From Sulfuriferula nivalis (GTDB lineage: Bacteria; Pseudomonadota; Gammaproteobacteria; Burkholderiales; Sulfuriferulaceae): 64,000 nt of DNA. The DNA is taken from NCBI RefSeq assembly GCF_009937995.1, contig NZ_AP021881.1, positions 1,302,001 through 1,366,000 on the forward strand. The letters are read 5' to 3'. The position numbers and the translations under genes were made by a program. Shown piece by piece: positions 8,799 through 18,646 of the stretch; position 1 is the stretch's first letter, and the number at the start of each line of letters is the position of its first letter. The notes beneath the pieces were generated by a model, which worked only from the letters and a program-made list of their open reading frames with translations, searched no databases and was not told the origin of the DNA.

Positions 8799-9089
8799 TT
8801 AATGCTCATAACATTTCCACGCTTTCCTTTTTCTTGATTCGCACTCACAGCTACAAGTCAATTGTCTGCCATATGCCACGTTGTGTCGTGCATCATTTAC
8901 CTCATGCAATTGTCTGCAAATAGGACAACGGTGAACATGGCAAAAACCATGCTGCATTTCCCTATTAACTGACTCATTCATATTTCCGCTGTGATTTTGG
9001 TGAGTACACCATTCGAGCAGCGCGTAAATCAGCCCGAGCGGTGCAATAATGACCAGTAGTGCCAGTAATGGTCCGACTATACTTTCCAT
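8799..9089 (-). CDS. Small membrane-anchored Cys/His-rich protein in the kdp operon, 96 aa
   Basis: The ATG at 9089 (MESIVGPLL) is preferred over an upstream in-frame TTG. An N-terminal transmembrane segment (residues about 4-25) is followed by a soluble Cys/His-rich tail with CHVHRCPICRQLH and CSCEC, suggestive of metal binding. It sits between the porin gene, 4 bp upstream, and kdpD, on the same strand. I recognise no named family. The Cys pairs could bind zinc or be redox active. Coding is supported by its tight fit into the operon; the function is unknown. Confidence 0.55.
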   Translation of the reverse strand: MESIVGPLLALLVIIAPLGLIYALLEWCTHQNHSGNMNESVNREMQHGFCHVHRCPICRQLHEVNDARHNVAYGRQLTCSCECESRKRKAWKCYEH

Positions 9090-9093
9090 TTTT

Positions 9094-9933
9094 TTAGAAA
9101 GTACGTCCCGCTTGCAGTATGACCACACCCTTATTCAAATCACGCGTTTCGGTAGTTGCCAGTGAAGCGCCGCCCACAGGTGGTCTGAAGAAGGTGTTGT
9201 TGGATGCGGCAACATAAGCCAGGGATGCGTTCCAGCCACTAGTGAAGGTCTTAGCAAGCCCCAGTTTGTAATCAGTGTAATCCGCACTAACGTTACCACT
9301 GCCAGTAATGTAATCTGCTTTGACATCAGTGCGACCCACGTGTATGCCCAGCGTCAGATCATCCATCAAAGGGTAATTGACTGAAAGATCGTGATACATG
9401 GTTCCTTTGGTATCACCCGTATAGCCAGTATTGGTGTTGGCACCGAAATAATCTGTGGTAGCGACAGACAGCTTGTAACTGATCCATTTCCACGACAACC
9501 CAGCATTCAATTCGAAATTGTCGAAACTCTGGGATGGATAGACAAATTGCGAACTCTTGTTGTAATTGGCACCAGGATAATAATAACCATAACCACCAAG
9601 CGTAAAGCCGAAATCGTCATTGATTTTGCCATTGTAGCCAGCATAGTAGTCCACTTCTAGATTGCCACCAGCATAGCTATTGCTACTTACATTGGAACCC
9701 CAGAGTCCCGCGTAAAATCCGCTAGTGTGTGTGTAGTCAACCCCGCCTTGCAGGGCAGGCTGGCCCCAGGTTTGGTCAATACCGCGAAAACGGTAATCGC
9801 TGACCAAGTTGATATTGGACGTAAGGGTATTGGAGGATGCTGGTGCAACAGCTGCATCTTCGGCACAAGCGACATGAGAAACAGCCGTTAATAAAGTGAC
9901 AGCAGCGAGTGTTGATAAACGAATTTGATGCAT
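9094..9933 (-). CDS. TorF-family putative outer-membrane porin
   Basis: 279 aa. A signal peptide is evident (MHQIRLSTLAAVTLLTAVSHVACA, cleaved near residue 24). The mature part is rich in alternating aromatic beta strands with the family-typical NLVSDYRFRGIDQTWGQPALQGGVDY block near residue 42 and GFYAGLWGSNV soon after, and it ends in the Phe residue typical of outer-membrane barrels (AGRTF). TorF-type porin genes are known neighbours of kdp genes in proteobacteria. A role in potassium passage across the outer membrane is plausible from context but is inference. Confidence 0.85.
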   Translation of the reverse strand: MHQIRLSTLAAVTLLTAVSHVACAEDAAVAPASSNTLTSNINLVSDYRFRGIDQTWGQPALQGGVDYTHTSGFYAGLWGSNVSSNSYAGGNLEVDYYAGYNGKINDDFGFTLGGYGYYYPGANYNKSSQFVYPSQSFDNFELNAGLSWKWISYKLSVATTDYFGANTNTGYTGDTKGTMYHDLSVNYPLMDDLTLGIHVGRTDVKADYITGSGNVSADYTDYKLGLAKTFTSGWNASLAYVAASNNTFFRPPVGGASLATTETRDLNKGVVILQAGRTF

Positions 9934-9959
9934 GGTATTTTCCTTATAGTATTTTCAAG

Positions 9960-10229
9960 TTATTCAATATGTTGTATGCGACCGATTTCGGCCTCAGGTA
10001 AACTCAGCACTATTGCGCTCATGGCGGCTAGCTGGGCAGATTCAAACAAACCCAGCCAGACGCGCATCAGTGTGCTGTGTGCTACAGGCTGGACACGCAT
10101 GAACTCCAGCCATTTGCCGCAAGCAGTGGTGACCGCATTGCGCAGCTGCGCCACGTATTCTGCTTCTACAGTAATGAGCATCATGACTCTATGTTCGTTT
10201 GGCTTAATAGTGACGACAGCAGATTTCAT
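9960..10229 (-). CDS. Unrecognised 89-aa protein within the kdp operon
   Basis: The start at ATG 10229 is preceded by AAGGAG at good spacing; the longer frame upstream overlaps kdpC and is not used. The product is small, soluble and mostly helical with no signal peptide. It lies between kdpC (10 bp upstream) and the porin gene. I recognise no family. Its fixed place inside an otherwise catabolic-type transport operon suggests a Kdp-related accessory role, which is inference only. Confidence 0.6.
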   Translation of the reverse strand: MKSAVVTIKPNEHRVMMLITVEAEYVAQLRNAVTTACGKWLEFMRVQPVAHSTLMRVWLGLFESAQLAAMSAIVLSLPEAEIGRIQHIE

Positions 10230-10239
10230 TTCATACTCC

Positions 10240-10815
10240 TTATTGGTGCAAACTATCCAGGGCAAGATTAAGTTGCAGCACGTTAACGCCAGGCTCACCC
10301 AAGATGCCAAATTGACGTTGCTCAGTATATTTATTAACCAGTTGCTGAACACTTGTTGTATCTATGCCACGCAAACGTGCGACGCGGTTAATCTGATACG
10401 CTGCTGCTGCCGGGCTGATGTGTGGATCCAGTCCGCTACCTGAAGCGGTGACCAGATCCACTGGCACTGGCGCAGTGTTACCAGGGTCAGCATCATGCAA
10501 AGCTTGTATCCTGCCCTTGACCGCATCAATTAGCGCTGGATTAGTCGGGCCCAGATTGGAACCGCCAGAAGCAGCTGCGTTGTCAGGCATAGGCCCAGTC
10601 GCTGATGGACGGCTCCAGAAATACTTAGGGTCGCTGAATGACTGACCAATCAGCCTGGAGCCAATAGCTTTACCATCTTTGATAATCAGGCTGCCATTGG
10701 CCTGATCTGGCATGAACACCTGAGCAATGCCAGTCACGGCAAGCGGGTAAGCGATTCCTGTCACTAAAGTCAGTAGCAGAAAGCTGATAACTGCAGGGCG
10801 AAGTTCTTTTAACAT
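10240..10815 (-). CDS. kdpC: KdpC subunit of the potassium-importing ATPase
   Basis: A 191-aa periplasmic subunit with one N-terminal transmembrane helix (residues about 9-32, [19 protein letters not shown]). Family blocks are [20 protein letters not shown] and [19 protein letters not shown]. It increases potassium affinity of the KdpFABC complex. It is 15 bp downstream of kdpB in the same operon. Confidence 0.97.
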   Translation of the reverse strand: MLKELRPAVISFLLLTLVTGIAYPLAVTGIAQVFMPDQANGSLIIKDGKAIGSRLIGQSFSDPKYFWSRPSATGPMPDNAAASGGSNLGPTNPALIDAVKGRIQALHDADPGNTAPVPVDLVTASGSGLDPHISPAAAAYQINRVARLRGIDTTSVQQLVNKYTEQRQFGILGEPGVNVLQLNLALDSLHQ

Positions 10816-10830
10816 GTGATACTCCTTAAA

Positions 10831-12903
10831 TTAAACCCAACCAAAGGTGGACAGCATCAGGTCGATCAGCTTGATCCCAATAAAGGGAACAATGACGCCA
10901 CCAACGCCATAGACCAGCAGATTGTTGCGTAATAATACGTTTGCACCGATAGCGCGGTATTTCACCCCTGTGAGTGCGAGCGGAATCAGCGCGACGATGA
11001 TCAGTGCATTAAAGATGACCGCAGAGAGGATTGCGCTGGCTGGGGTGGACAGATGCATAACATTGAGTGCGGCCAGTGCTGGATAAGTAGATACGAAAGC
11101 AGCCGGGATGATGGCAAAATACTTGGCCACATCGTTGGCAATACTGAAAGTGGTCAAAGCGCCACGTGTCATCAGCATCTGTTTGCCGGTTTCCACGATT
11201 TCGATCAGCTTGGTGGGGTTGGAATCCAAGTCCACCATATTGCCTGCTTCCTTGGCAGCTTGCGTACCAGAATTCATCGCCACGGCAACATCGGCTTGCG
11301 CCAAAGCGGGTGCATCGTTGGTACCATCACCAGTCATTGCCACCAGTCGGCCTTGCGCCTGATGGTCGCGGATGAGCTTGAGTTTTGCCTCTGGTGTCGC
11401 TTCTGCCAGAAAATCGTCCACACCTGCCTCAGCAGCAATTGCAGCTGCGGTAAGGCGGTTGTCACCTGTAATCATGATGGTTTTGATACCCATGCGACGC
11501 AGCTCGGCAAAGCGTTCCTTGATACCACCCTTGACGATATCCTTGAGCTCCACCACACCAAGCACTTTGCTGCCGTCAGCAACGACTAGCGGGGTGCTGC
11601 CGCGGCGGGCGGCGTCGTCAACCAGTGTTTGCACATTGGCAGGAAAATCCCCACCCATGCTTCTTACATGGTCACGGATCGAATCGGATGCCCCTTTGCG
11701 TATCTGCCGGGTGTCCAGATCGACCCCACTCATGCGGGTATGTGCGCTGAAATGTACGAATGTCGCGCCAAGTGCATGAATATCGCGCTCACGCATGTCA
11801 AATTTCTGCTTGGCTAGCACTACGATGCTACGACCTTCAGGTGTTTCGTCTGCAAGTGAAGCAAGTTGAGCAGCATCAGCAAGTTCACGTTCAGTGACAC
11901 CGCTGGCAGGAAGAAACTGCGAAGCCTGACGATTACCCAGCGTAATAGTGCCGGTCTTGTCCAACAGCAGCACATCCACGTCCCCTGCCGCTTCAACAGC
12001 GCGACCCGATGTGGCGATCACATTTTTCTGCATCATGCGCCCCATCCCTGCCACGCCGATAGCAGAAAGCAAACCACCGATAGTGGTAGGGATCAGACAT
12101 ACCAGTAACGCCACCAAGGTGGTAATCGTAACGGGTTGCCCAGCTTTGGCAGCATCCACACTGTATAGTGAATAAGGCAGCAGCGTCACGGTAGCCAGCA
12201 GGAAAATAATGGTCATCGCCACTAATAGGATAGTCAGTGCGATTTCATTCGGCGTTTTCTGCCGTTTGGCGCCTTCCACCATTGCTATCATACGGTCAAT
12301 AAAAGCCTCGCCAGGATTTACCGTAACACGGACTATCAGCCAGTCGGACAGCACGGTTGTACCACCAGTGACGGCATTAAAGTCTCCGCCCGATTCACGA
12401 ATTACGGGTGCGGACTCACCCGTGATGGCGGATTCATTCACCGACGCGACGCCTTCGATTACTTCACCGTCAGCCGGTATCATATCGCCTGCTTCCACCA
12501 GCACCACGTCACCACGCCGTAAGTCGGTGCCAGGTAAGAGATCCACCTTGGCATCATGGCGAGGTTCGCGCAGCTTTTTGGCCAATACTGTTTTCTTGGC
12601 TGCACGCAGTGACGCTGCCTGAGCCTTACTACGACCCTCGGCCAATGCTTCGGCGAAATTGGCAAACAGCACCGTGAACCACAGCCACAATGTGATTGCT
12701 AAGATGAAACCAGTAGGTGCTTCGCCTTCGCCGCCCAACGCCTGAAAGAACAGGATAGTGGTCAGTATGCTCCCTACCCACACCACGAACATGACTGGGT
12801 TTTTAATTTGGCTCTGCGGGGTCAACTTCTTAAATGAATCCCACAGTGCCTGTGTCGCGATTGCGCGATCAAACAATGCGAAAGATTTAGTTCTCATATT
12901 CAT
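10831..12903 (-). CDS. kdpB: KdpB catalytic P-type ATPase subunit
   Basis: 690 aa. It carries the actuator motif TGES (161-164), the phosphorylated aspartate D315 in DKTGT, and the hinge motif [11 protein letters not shown]. About seven transmembrane helices are visible. ATP hydrolysis here drives potassium import through KdpA. All key motifs are present and the length is typical, so the complex is predicted functional. Confidence 0.98.
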   Translation of the reverse strand: MNMRTKSFALFDRAIATQALWDSFKKLTPQSQIKNPVMFVVWVGSILTTILFFQALGGEGEAPTGFILAITLWLWFTVLFANFAEALAEGRSKAQAASLRAAKKTVLAKKLREPRHDAKVDLLPGTDLRRGDVVLVEAGDMIPADGEVIEGVASVNESAITGESAPVIRESGGDFNAVTGGTTVLSDWLIVRVTVNPGEAFIDRMIAMVEGAKRQKTPNEIALTILLVAMTIIFLLATVTLLPYSLYSVDAAKAGQPVTITTLVALLVCLIPTTIGGLLSAIGVAGMGRMMQKNVIATSGRAVEAAGDVDVLLLDKTGTITLGNRQASQFLPASGVTERELADAAQLASLADETPEGRSIVVLAKQKFDMRERDIHALGATFVHFSAHTRMSGVDLDTRQIRKGASDSIRDHVRSMGGDFPANVQTLVDDAARRGSTPLVVADGSKVLGVVELKDIVKGGIKERFAELRRMGIKTIMITGDNRLTAAAIAAEAGVDDFLAEATPEAKLKLIRDHQAQGRLVAMTGDGTNDAPALAQADVAVAMNSGTQAAKEAGNMVDLDSNPTKLIEIVETGKQMLMTRGALTTFSIANDVAKYFAIIPAAFVSTYPALAALNVMHLSTPASAILSAVIFNALIIVALIPLALTGVKYRAIGANVLLRNNLLVYGVGGVIVPFIGIKLIDLMLSTFGWV

Positions 12904-12922
12904 ATCTATTCTCCTAGGCGAC

Positions 12923-14731
12923 TTAGTGTGTGCCTATCATGGTCAAGTGCTCGATTATCGGACCGAGTCCAAGCGCTGGCACAAAGGTCAATGCGCCAAC
13001 CAGAATTACCGTACCAATCAGCAGTCCGACAAATAACGGGGTATGGGTGTGCATGGTGCCTGCACCTACTGGAATGCGTTTCTTGGCAGCCATAGCGCCA
13101 GCCAAGGCCAGCACTGGGATCATTAACCAGATACGGCCGAAGAACATGGCAAAGCCGAGTGCGATGTTATAGAAAGGCGTATTTGCAGAAATGCCCGCAA
13201 ACGCACTGCCGTTGTTACCTACAGCCGAAGTGAAGGCATACAGCACCTCACTGAAACCATGCGCGCCAGGATTGAAAATACTGCTCTTTCCTACATCCAG
13301 CATGACTGCTAACGCTGTGCCTCCCAAGATGATCAAAGGTGGGATCAGGATTACCAGCGAGGCCATCTTGATATCGAAGCTCTCGATTTTCTTACCCAGA
13401 TATTCCGGCGTACGACCTATCATCAGACCAGCAATGAATACCGCGATTACGACGTAGATCAGCATGCCATATAGACCTGAGCCTACCCCGCCGAACACGA
13501 CTTCACCGAGTTGGATTTGCGCCAACGGCACCATTCCGCCGAGTGGTGTGAACGAATCGTGCATGCTGTTCACCGCGCCACAGGATGCGGCTGTGGTAAT
13601 GGTCGCGAACAGGGCAGAGTTGACGATGCCGAAGCGAGTCTCCTTGCCTTCCATATTGCCACCTGACTGGCTTACCGAAACAGTTTGATCGGCACCAAGC
13701 GCAGTAAGCGCAGGATTACCCTGCAGCTCGGCATATTCAGCCACAGCGAGGAAGCCAACGAACAGCACGGTCATGGCTGCAAGTATCGCCCAACCCTGGC
13801 GGGTATCACCCACCATTTTGCCAAAGGTGTAGCACAGTGCACCAGGTATCAGGAAAATCGCCAGCATGGCCAGGAAATTACTGAGCGGTGTTGGATTCTC
13901 AAAAGGATGCGCTGAGTTAGCGTTAAAGAAACCACCACCGTTAGTACCGATTTGCTTGATCGCTTCTTGCGACGCAACAGGTCCCATGGCAATGGTCTGC
14001 TCCTGGGTGGTTACTTTTTCGGTAACCGGGTTACCTGCCGCGTCTTTCAGCGGGTTGCCAGCAGCATCCAGTTTCGGCGTATCGTAGGTCATGGCCTCAA
14101 CTGTAGGCACAGTCTGGTAGGGTGAGAAGTTTTGCACCACGCCTTGACCCACCAGCACCAGTGCCAGCAACATCGACAGCGGCAGCAGGATGTACAGCGT
14201 ACCGCGTGTTATGTCCACCCAGAAATTACCTATGGTTTCCACCGTATGCCGCGCAAAACCACGTATCAGTGCGATGGCAACTGCCATACCGATGGCAGCA
14301 GAGAAGAAATTCTGCACCGCCAGCCCCAGCATCTGGGTGAGATAGCTCATGGTGCCTTCACCGACATAACCCTGCCAGTTAGTGTTGGTCATGAAACTGA
14401 TCGCCGTATTGAAAGATGAATCTGGACTGACGGCGCCGAAACTTTGCGGATTCAACGGCAACATACCCTGCAACCGCTGCAGGCCGTACACGGCGAGTAC
14501 GCCGAGCAGGCTGAACCAGAGCATGGCAAGCGCATAACGCGTCCAACGCATTTCCTGATCGGGATTTACACCACAGATACGATAAAAAATATTCTCTACA
14601 GGCTTCATCCAGCGCGCGAACGCGGGTAAGTCGCCTTCGTAGACTCGCGCCATATACCCACCCAGCGGTTTCACCAGGGTGAGCAGTACCACAAGGTACA
14701 AGCCAATTTGTAACAGTCCGTTGTTAGTCAT
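12923..14731 (-). CDS. kdpA: KdpA potassium-channel-like subunit
   Basis: A 602-aa multi-span inner-membrane protein (about ten helices) with the four selectivity-filter-like loops of the family, including SFMTNTNWQ (first), GTNGGGFFN (second) and [12 protein letters not shown]. Its ATG overlaps the kdpF stop (TAATG). It forms the potassium pathway of KdpFABC. Confidence 0.98.
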   Translation of the reverse strand: MTNNGLLQIGLYLVVLLTLVKPLGGYMARVYEGDLPAFARWMKPVENIFYRICGVNPDQEMRWTRYALAMLWFSLLGVLAVYGLQRLQGMLPLNPQSFGAVSPDSSFNTAISFMTNTNWQGYVGEGTMSYLTQMLGLAVQNFFSAAIGMAVAIALIRGFARHTVETIGNFWVDITRGTLYILLPLSMLLALVLVGQGVVQNFSPYQTVPTVEAMTYDTPKLDAAGNPLKDAAGNPVTEKVTTQEQTIAMGPVASQEAIKQIGTNGGGFFNANSAHPFENPTPLSNFLAMLAIFLIPGALCYTFGKMVGDTRQGWAILAAMTVLFVGFLAVAEYAELQGNPALTALGADQTVSVSQSGGNMEGKETRFGIVNSALFATITTAASCGAVNSMHDSFTPLGGMVPLAQIQLGEVVFGGVGSGLYGMLIYVVIAVFIAGLMIGRTPEYLGKKIESFDIKMASLVILIPPLIILGGTALAVMLDVGKSSIFNPGAHGFSEVLYAFTSAVGNNGSAFAGISANTPFYNIALGFAMFFGRIWLMIPVLALAGAMAAKKRIPVGAGTMHTHTPLFVGLLIGTVILVGALTFVPALGLGPIIEHLTMIGTH

Positions 14732-14820
14732 TAGAATAGCTCCGGTTTAAATAAAGCGACGACAAGATATACCAGCAATCCAAGAGACACGATGCCTCCC
14801 AATACGTAGAGCCAGGTCAT
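14731..14820 (-). CDS. kdpF: KdpF small membrane subunit, 29 aa
   Basis: The sequence starts MTWLYVLGGIVSLGLLVYLV and ends FKPELF, a single transmembrane helix as in KdpF proteins, which stabilise the KdpABC complex. The start overlaps the stop of the 30-aa frame upstream (ATGA) and the stop overlaps the kdpA start. Confidence 0.92.
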   Translation of the reverse strand: MTWLYVLGGIVSLGLLVYLVVALFKPELF

Positions 14821-14909
14821 GATGGTCTCCTTAGTTTTTCAAAACCGTAAACAATAAGTACTGACAGTCCGAAAAAGGCTGTAATCAGTGCAAGATAAAA
14901 TAAATCCAT
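14817..14909 (-). CDS. 30-aa single-pass membrane peptide, first gene of the kdp operon
   Basis: It starts MDLFYLALITAFFGLSVLIV, a clear transmembrane helix, followed by a basic end (KLRRPS). GGAGG lies 7 bp before the ATG, and the TGA overlaps the kdpF ATG by four bases. Tight coupling on both sides and a good ribosome site support a real gene. Its resemblance in size and design to KdpF suggests an extra small Kdp subunit or regulator. The role is inference. Confidence 0.7.
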   Translation of the reverse strand: MDLFYLALITAFFGLSVLIVYGFEKLRRPS

Positions 14910-15134
14910 GTGATGTCCTCCATGTGTAACTTCACACTACGCATTCTAGTAACTTACTAATTAAAAGCTTGTAAAGGTTACGTGTTGAATTGTAAGGATT
15001 TCGTAAAGAGAACGAATTACTACACGATGGTAGTGGGTGACAATGCTTTCATGGATTCAAACTTGGCACCTCCTGCATGCATTGCAGCGTTAGACGAACA
15101 ATGTAACTCCCTTACAGGAAAGTTTCATATTAAT
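14910..15134 (-). promoter_or_regulatory. Probable kdp promoter/KdpE region
   Basis: The AT-rich leader of the kdp operon. On the minus strand three TTTACR/TTACA motifs occur between about 14970 and 15010, upstream of the 30-aa gene, a pattern that could be KdpE sites plus a -35 box. I cannot fix the exact promoter. No other gene is visible in this gap. Confidence 0.35.
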
Positions 15135-15155
15135 AGCCCCCTCTGAATGGGGGCT
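15135..15155. terminator. Stem-loop terminator downstream of the replicase gene
   Basis: A perfect 7-bp GC-rich stem (AGCCCCC/GGGGGCT) with a 7-nt loop, 22 bp beyond the replicase stop. The T-tract is weak on both sides. Confidence 0.6.
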
Positions 15156-15604
15156 GTTATCTGATATGGCTTTTGTCTCAATGCTGATCTGGGATCAATA
15201 AGCCTGATTTCAGACGACGGTAATAAGTCGCACGGCTTAAACCCAGGGTTTTCCATGGCTCACCCTCTTTGGTTGTCGATTTTGGTCTGCCACCACGTTT
15301 GCCGCGGACTGATTGAAGTGCTGAAAAATGACGTTCAGTGAATCGTTGCCACACCCATTTTGCGACAGATTTAGATATTGCCTGCACTTCAGCAAACATG
15401 AGTGGTGGATCAAATTGGTTCAAGTTCTCTGCCTGGGACAGTACAGCTGTATGCCACTGAGCAGCATTTGCACCATTCTTTTTGTATATCCTGATCCATT
15501 GATAGGACCATGACCTAATTTCATCGTAAGCGTCCAGCCCATCCACCTGTCATTGCCCGCCAAACTCATGCAATCTAGCTGCTTTTTTATGAAAGGCACG
15601 CTAG

Positions 15605-15910
15605 ATGGCTACTCGACACACGCCTGATTTTTGGCAAACGCACCTTACCGCTTGGCAACAAACCAAACTGACCGTCACAGCTTATTGCACCCAGCACGGC
15701 TTATGTGCCAAGACCTTTTATCGCTGGCGCAGCCAGCTGACAACAGCGCCCAATCTCACGCGCCAGCCACCGCTAACCCTCATCCCCGTCAGTGTTCAAC
15801 CTGCGCCTGTCACGGGCACGCTCCAGCTCCACAGCCCCACTGGCTGGCGGGTAGAGCTTCCCATTGCTAGCACGCCCTGGCTAATTGACTTGTTGCGGCA
15901 ACTGCCATGA
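15605..15910 (+). CDS. tnpA: IS66 accessory protein TnpA (copy 2)
   Basis: 101 aa, identical to the protein at 3072-3377; its TGA overlaps the tnpB start. Confidence 0.94.
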   Translation: MATRHTPDFWQTHLTAWQQTKLTVTAYCTQHGLCAKTFYRWRSQLTTAPNLTRQPPLTLIPVSVQPAPVTGTLQLHSPTGWRVELPIASTPWLIDLLRQLP

Positions 15911-16266
15911 TATCTGCCCATCCCATCAGCCCCATCGCCACCCAGGTCTGGCTAGTCATCGAACCCGTGGACATGCGCATCGGCATAGATGGCCTTTCCC
16001 AGCGCATCCAGCACCGCCTGGGTCGCAGTCCCTGCGACGGCGCCGCCTACGCCTTCCGTAATCGTCGCCAAACGCGGGTCAAGCTCCTGGTCTGGGATGG
16101 CACAGGGGTCTGGTTGTGCCAACGCCGACTGCATCGTGGTCACTTCACCTGGCCAGACATCGCTGCCATCACCCATCCTTTAACCCCCACACAGTGGGAC
16201 TGGCTGATCACAGGTATCGACTGGCAAAGACTCAGTGCCCCAGCCCCTGCCCACTGGCAGGTGTAG
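15907..16266 (+). CDS. tnpB: IS66 accessory protein TnpB (copy 2)
   Basis: 119 aa, identical to the protein at 2716-3075. Confidence 0.95.
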   Translation: MISAHPISPIATQVWLVIEPVDMRIGIDGLSQRIQHRLGRSPCDGAAYAFRNRRQTRVKLLVWDGTGVWLCQRRLHRGHFTWPDIAAITHPLTPTQWDWLITGIDWQRLSAPAPAHWQV

Positions 16267-16291
16267 CCACTCATGATTCAGTAAAAACATG

Positions 16292-16321
16292 CCTGAAACC
16301 CGCATTATTGCTGGTTTCAGG
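16292..16321 (+). promoter_or_regulatory. Hairpin between tnpB and tnpC of IS66
   Basis: A perfect 9-bp inverted repeat (CCTGAAACC/GGTTTCAGG, 12-nt loop) is followed at 16335 by TATAAT just before the tnpC ATG. It may separate tnpC expression from tnpAB. The same structure is present in all three copies. Confidence 0.5.
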
Positions 16322-16346
16322 CGGGGTGAAATGGTATAATTCAAGC

Positions 16347-17975
16347 ATGGATTCAGCCCAACAACTTGCCCAATTTATCCCCGATCCCGCCTTGGCGGCG
16401 TATGTGGATAAGCTGTTGGCGCAGGTTAAACAGGATGCTGAACTCATTCAACAAAACACAGTATTACTCCAGCAAAACACCGCACAAATCCTCACGCTGA
16501 CTAAGCAAATCCAGCACGCCGAACTCAAGAACCAGGCTTTGGTACTGGAACTTGCCTATTACCGCCGCATCCGCTTCGCCAACAAGAGCGAGCAGCTCTC
16601 GCCTGAGCAGCGTGCGTTGTTTGATGAGTGCTGGGCAGCCGACATCACGGCCATTGAAGCCCAAATCGGGCAGCCAGATACACCTAATACCGAAGATGCG
16701 ACAACCGCTATCCCCAAGCCTGCGCGTCCACGCGCAGGTCGTCAGCCACTGCCTGACCATCTGCCCCGCATCATTCATCGCCATGAGCCTGCATCTTGCC
16801 AGTGCGGTGCGTGTGGTGGTGCGTTAATCAAAATCGGTGAAGACATCAGCGAACAACTGGATGTCGAACCTGCCCAGTTCACCGTGCATCAACACATCCG
16901 TCCACAGTATGCTTGTCGCCACTGCGAAACCGTTGCTGCCGCCCCCATTCCAGCTGCCGTCATCGACGGCGGCGTGGCGACATCAGGTTTGCTGGCGTGG
17001 GTGATGATCAGTAAATTCGTTGATCATTTACCGCTCTACCGTATAGAACACATTGCCCAGCGCAGCCAGGTGACCCTGGCGCGTTCCACCTTGGCGGAGT
17101 GGGTCGGACGTGTGGGGGTAGCGTTGCAACCGTTGGTCGACAGGCTCACTGAATTACTGCTGGCACGCAGTGTATTGCATGCGGATGAAACGCCAGTGCC
17201 ACAATTAGACCCCGGGGCGGGCAAAACCAAGAAAGCTTATCTGTGGGCTTACCGCACGGGTGATTTGGCATCCCCTTCATCCGCACCGCCTATCGTGGTG
17301 TTTGACTATCAGCCAGGGCGACAGGGATTGCATGCGCGGCACTTTCTGGCAGGTTGGCAAGGACACTTGATGGTTGACGATTACGCTGGTTATAAAGCGT
17401 TATTTACCCAAGGCATCACTGAGCTGGCATGCTTCGCACATGCACGTCGGAAGTTCTTTGATTTGCATGCGGCCAACCAAAGTCCAATTGCAGCGGCTGC
17501 GCTGCAGCGTATCGCGGCACTCTATGCCATTGAGCAGGCTGCGGACAAGCTGGATGCGGCAGGTCGTTTGCAGTTGCGCCAGACTCAGGCAAAACCGTTA
17601 TTGGGCGAACTGCATGACTGGTTAATCCAGACTCGCGTCAAAGTGGCCGATGGCAGCGGCACAGCCCGCGCGTTGGATTACAGCATCAAGCGTTGGCCAG
17701 CACTGATACGCTATGCGGACAGCGGCATCTTGCCTATTGATAACAACCCAGTCGAAAATGCGATACGACCCATTGCCATCGGCAAAAAGAATTGGCTGTT
17801 CGCAGGCTCAGAACGTGCAGGCAAACGCGCTGCAGCGATTCAGAGTTTGTTGGCTACCGCCAAGCTCAATGGCTTGGAACCCTATGCATGGCTCAAAGAT
17901 ACGTTGGAAAAATTACCGGTCTGGCCTAATAGCCAGATTGATGAATTGCTGCCGTTTAAAAATGAACTACCATAA
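16347..17975 (+). CDS. tnpC: IS66 transposase TnpC (copy 2)
   Basis: 542 aa, identical to the protein at 1007-2635, with the DDE motifs complete. Confidence 0.95.
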   Translation: MDSAQQLAQFIPDPALAAYVDKLLAQVKQDAELIQQNTVLLQQNTAQILTLTKQIQHAELKNQALVLELAYYRRIRFANKSEQLSPEQRALFDECWAADITAIEAQIGQPDTPNTEDATTAIPKPARPRAGRQPLPDHLPRIIHRHEPASCQCGACGGALIKIGEDISEQLDVEPAQFTVHQHIRPQYACRHCETVAAAPIPAAVIDGGVATSGLLAWVMISKFVDHLPLYRIEHIAQRSQVTLARSTLAEWVGRVGVALQPLVDRLTELLLARSVLHADETPVPQLDPGAGKTKKAYLWAYRTGDLASPSSAPPIVVFDYQPGRQGLHARHFLAGWQGHLMVDDYAGYKALFTQGITELACFAHARRKFFDLHAANQSPIAAAALQRIAALYAIEQAADKLDAAGRLQLRQTQAKPLLGELHDWLIQTRVKVADGSGTARALDYSIKRWPALIRYADSGILPIDNNPVENAIRPIAIGKKNWLFAGSERAGKRAAAIQSLLATAKLNGLEPYAWLKDTLEKLPVWPNSQIDELLPFKNELP

Positions 17976-18646
17976 GTAGTGAAGGGATTGGAGTGGCTGG
18001 GCTGGACGCTTACATTTCATCGAACAGAGTGCAATTTCGACCCAATCCAGCAGATGTATTTGTGGGCAGTCGCTTAGGCAGCGTGACATATTCAGCTAAT
18101 TCGCCCAGGTCGTAAAGTTTATTGACCCACTGTACGCGCCAGAATGGATGAAATGGATTTTTGGCAATGAGTCCGGCATAGCCAGTATCAGCTTTTAATC
18201 TGGCTCTAAAAGCCGCTTGAATTGCTGCTGCATAACGTATCGGATTATTTCGAGCAGTATCGCCCATCGCAATAGACGTACTTAGCCCATAGAAAAGATG
18301 AGCGTGGCTATTAATTGGATTGACTACGCATATAGTTGGGGGAGGGAGGTTAGCATTCTCCCAGCCAAGAGCCGCTAGTTCGTAATCCAGATCAAATACC
18401 AGCCAAGACACCGCAAGTGGTGCATTCGGCTGGATGTGAAGGTGCTGCAAAGCCGTTTTTACGGCGCGAATGCGTAATCCTGTATCAAAAGAATCAGTGC
18501 AGTAGGGGCGGTGTGGCAGTCGTTCAATATAAGTTGTTTGTGCAAACATCGGGGCTTACGCCCCGGCGTGAATTATTTAATTTCCCTTCTTTAATACTGC
18601 TTCACTAACCCGATGTCCTCATATCAGCCGGGACTCTCCATAATCG

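Larger units (their letters stand above)
15526..18013 (+). mobile_element. IS66-family insertion sequence, copy 2
   Basis: 2,488 bp with the same ends as copy 1 and an 8-bp duplication ATTTCATC at 15518-15525 and 18014-18021. It sits inside the replicase gene. All three tnp genes are intact. Confidence 0.97.
15178..18549 (-). pseudogene. Plasmid-type replicase gene split by IS66 copy 2
   Basis: Two minus-strand parts, 18549-18014 and 15525-15178, flank IS66 copy 2. Removing the IS and one copy of the duplicated 8 bp (ATTTCATC) restores one 291-codon frame exactly. The rebuilt protein looks like a plasmid replication initiator of the Replicase family: N-terminal SWLVFDLDYE and INSHAHLFYGL (the primase/replicase core), FHPFWRVQW, the GRNCTLFDEIRSW block where the IS sits, and a C-terminal helical region ending in a helix-turn-helix-like LGLSRATYYRRLKSG. 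The gene is inactivated as it stands. It lies next to a RepA-like helicase gene, indicating that the element could once replicate as a plasmid-like circle. Confidence 0.85.

Noticed and set aside
14940-15177. GGATTCAAAC-like stretch near 15053 as the far attachment site of the island
   Set aside because: Too short and imperfect a match to the tRNA-Ser 3' end; no extended identity.
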